A DNA stretch of 5,694 nucleotides from NCBI GenBank assembly GCA_011390035.1, contig JAABTE010000179.1:1-5694 (forward strand), in the 5' to 3' direction. The stretch's first letter is position 1; every line of letters begins with the position of its first letter. Below are positions 4,437-5,694 of this stretch, piece by piece. The position numbers and the translations under genes were made by a program. Source of the DNA: Desulfobacteraceae bacterium. GTDB lineage: Bacteria; Desulfobacterota; Desulfobacteria; Desulfobacterales; JAABSP01. Below the pieces are notes generated by a model. That model searched no databases and had not been told where the DNA came from. It worked only from the letters and a program-made list of their open reading frames with translations.

Positions 4437-5694
4437 CTCTATTTAATGCGGCGGCACGCCACCAGTTGGTTTATCAAGATCATCCTCGGGGCCATTGTGA
4501 TCGTCTTTGTCCTTTGGGGCGTCGGCAATTTCGGCGATCCGAGCTTCGGCAGCGTGGCGGTGGTCAATGGCGAAGCCATCACGGTGGACGATTATCGCAC
4601 CGCCTATAATAATATGGTGGAGCGGTATCGCCAGATGTACGGCGACAACTTCAACTCGGACATGGTCAAGATGCTCAAGCTGGACGAGCAGGCCCTTGAC
4701 AGCCTCATTGAGCAGCGGCTGGTGATACAGCGGGCCCGGCAGCTCGACCTGCGGGTGACGGACGAGGAGCTGGCCGAATCGATCCGGTCCTATCCGGTGT
4801 TTCAAGACGGCGGCGCCTTCAGCAAGGCCATTTACCAGAGGGTGCTGGCCGCCAACCGCCTGACTCCGGAGTCCTTCGAGGCATCCCAGCGCGAGACCCT
4901 TCTGGCCCAGAAGCTGCGTTCCTTCGTGCTGGACGGGGTCAAGGTGTCCGAAGACGAGGCTCGGCGATGGCACGAATATAACAACGCCGAGATCCGGATC
5001 GATTACGTCCTGTTCGACCCGGCCACCTTCGATGCGGCGCCCGAAGACGAGGAGCTGGCCGAATACTTTGAAAAGAACAAGGCCGGCTACAGGACCGAGC
5101 CGATGGTCAAGGCTCGATACCTGAGGTTTGCCCCGGAGGATTACGCGGACCCGGCGGCGGTCTCGGAGGAGGCCGTTTCCGAGTATTACGACGGAAATCC
5201 GGATGAGTTCAAGACGCCCAAAACGGTCCATGCCCGCCACATCCTGATCAAGACCGCCCCGGACGATTCCGACGAGGCCATCGAGGCAAAGAAGGCCCGG
5301 GCCGAGGAGGTCCTTAAAAAGGCCCGGGAGGGCGAGGATTTCGCCGAGCTGGCCGGGCAGTATTCCGAAGGCCCCACCAAGGACAAGGGCGGCGATCTTG
5401 GCAGCTTCAAGTTCGAGGACATGGTCGAGCCCTTTTCGGAAAAGGCATTTGCCATGGCCCAGGGGGAGATCGGCGGCCCGGTGCTTACCCAGTTCGGCTG
5501 GCATGTAATCAAGGTGGAGGCGATCAATCCCGAGTCGGTCAAGCCCCTGGAAGAGGCCGCCGCCGGCATCCGGGAGAAGCTTGCCAAGGAGCGCGGCAAG
5601 TCGGCCGCGCTGGAGGCGGCGGAAAAGGCCTATGACTTGAGCTTCGCGGGCGATGATCTGACCAGGATCGCCGAGGCCATGGGCGGCGGCCTGG
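4434..5694 (+). CDS. ppiD: PpiD/SurA-type peptidyl-prolyl cis-trans isomerase, inner-membrane anchored, 3' end outside window
   Basis: This is a periplasmic folding factor tethered to the inner membrane that assists newly exported proteins. In the 420 codons visible, a short basic N-terminus (RRH, 6-8) precedes one membrane helix (about 11-30, SWFIKIILGAIVIVFVLWGV). That is the PpiD-type N-in anchor without a signal-peptidase site. The SurA-like chaperone region follows (about 38-260; VAVVNGEAIT, then LDSLIEQRLVIQ at 88-99). A parvulin domain lies at about 264-362, shown by VHARHILIK (265-273), KGGDLGSF (318-325), EPFSEKAF (332-339) and FGWHVIKVE (354-362). PpiD proteins are usually about 620 residues, so roughly a third is missing to the right. 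SurA itself is an alternative name, but it has a cleaved signal peptide rather than this anchor. It is transcribed divergently from the leftward operon and is probably unrelated to it. Confidence 0.93.
   Translation, partial: MLYLMRRHATSWFIKIILGAIVIVFVLWGVGNFGDPSFGSVAVVNGEAITVDDYRTAYNNMVERYRQMYGDNFNSDMVKMLKLDEQALDSLIEQRLVIQRARQLDLRVTDEELAESIRSYPVFQDGGAFSKAIYQRVLAANRLTPESFEASQRETLLAQKLRSFVLDGVKVSEDEARRWHEYNNAEIRIDYVLFDPATFDAAPEDEELAEYFEKNKAGYRTEPMVKARYLRFAPEDYADPAAVSEEAVSEYYDGNPDEFKTPKTVHARHILIKTAPDDSDEAIEAKKARAEEVLKKAREGEDFAELAGQYSEGPTKDKGGDLGSFKFEDMVEPFSEKAFAMAQGEIGGPVLTQFGWHVIKVEAINPESVKPLEEAAAGIREKLAKERGKSAALEAAEKAYDLSFAGDDLTRIAEAMGGGL

Noticed and set aside
4443..5504. 353-codon open frame on the minus strand opposite ppiD
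   Set aside because: It lies exactly antisense to a well-supported ppiD frame. Its translation is low-complexity Leu/Gly/Val-rich with no recognisable domain, and the openness follows from high G+C and codon bias.

Overview
The window (about 60% G+C by eye) looks like chromosomal DNA of an anaerobic bacterium. The best guess is a sulfate-reducing or syntrophic Desulfobacterota member. The guess rests on gene content: a NuoE/NuoF-type NADH-oxidising module outside an evident complex I operon, a CoA-transferase fused to a GNAT acetyltransferase, and a stand-alone cyclic-nucleotide-binding-like protein. No taxonomic marker gene is present, so this is inference.

Layout. Two divergent transcription units flank a 255-bp intergenic region (4179-4433). 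Leftward (minus strand), in order of transcription: a 625-aa acetyl-CoA hydrolase/transferase-like protein with a C-terminal GNAT domain (4178-2301); an 89-bp gap with no terminator seen; a 155-aa CNBD-only protein (2211-1744); a 54-bp gap; a NuoE-type [2Fe-2S] subunit (1689-1123); and a NuoF-type FMN/NADH subunit that overlaps the nuoE end by 20 bp and runs off the left edge (1142-1). Rightward (plus strand): a membrane-anchored PpiD-type parvulin chaperone (4434 onward) that runs off the right edge. Its promoter matches the sigma-70 consensus perfectly (TTGACA-17-TATAAT). A weaker promoter candidate with an overlapping palindrome faces the leftward unit.

How the genes may work together. NuoE and NuoF together form the NADH-oxidising FMN/[2Fe-2S] unit used by complex I, electron-bifurcating hydrogenases, NAD-linked formate dehydrogenases and Bam-type benzoyl-CoA reductases; the catalytic partner is not visible. 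The two upstream genes look like sensors rather than plain enzymes. In the CoA-transferase domain the position of the catalytic glutamate is glutamine (Gln247), and two neighbouring active-site motifs have diverged. The CNBD protein lacks the usual cAMP-contacting Glu and Arg and has no DNA-binding domain. A plausible but untested reading is a control cassette in which acyl-CoA status, through protein acetylation, and a small ligand, through the CNBD, tune an NADH-dependent redox complex. ppiD is probably functionally unrelated.

There are no tRNAs, rRNAs, insertion sequences or CRISPR arrays that I can see. Long open frames antisense to the GNAT fusion and ppiD are G+C-driven shadows.
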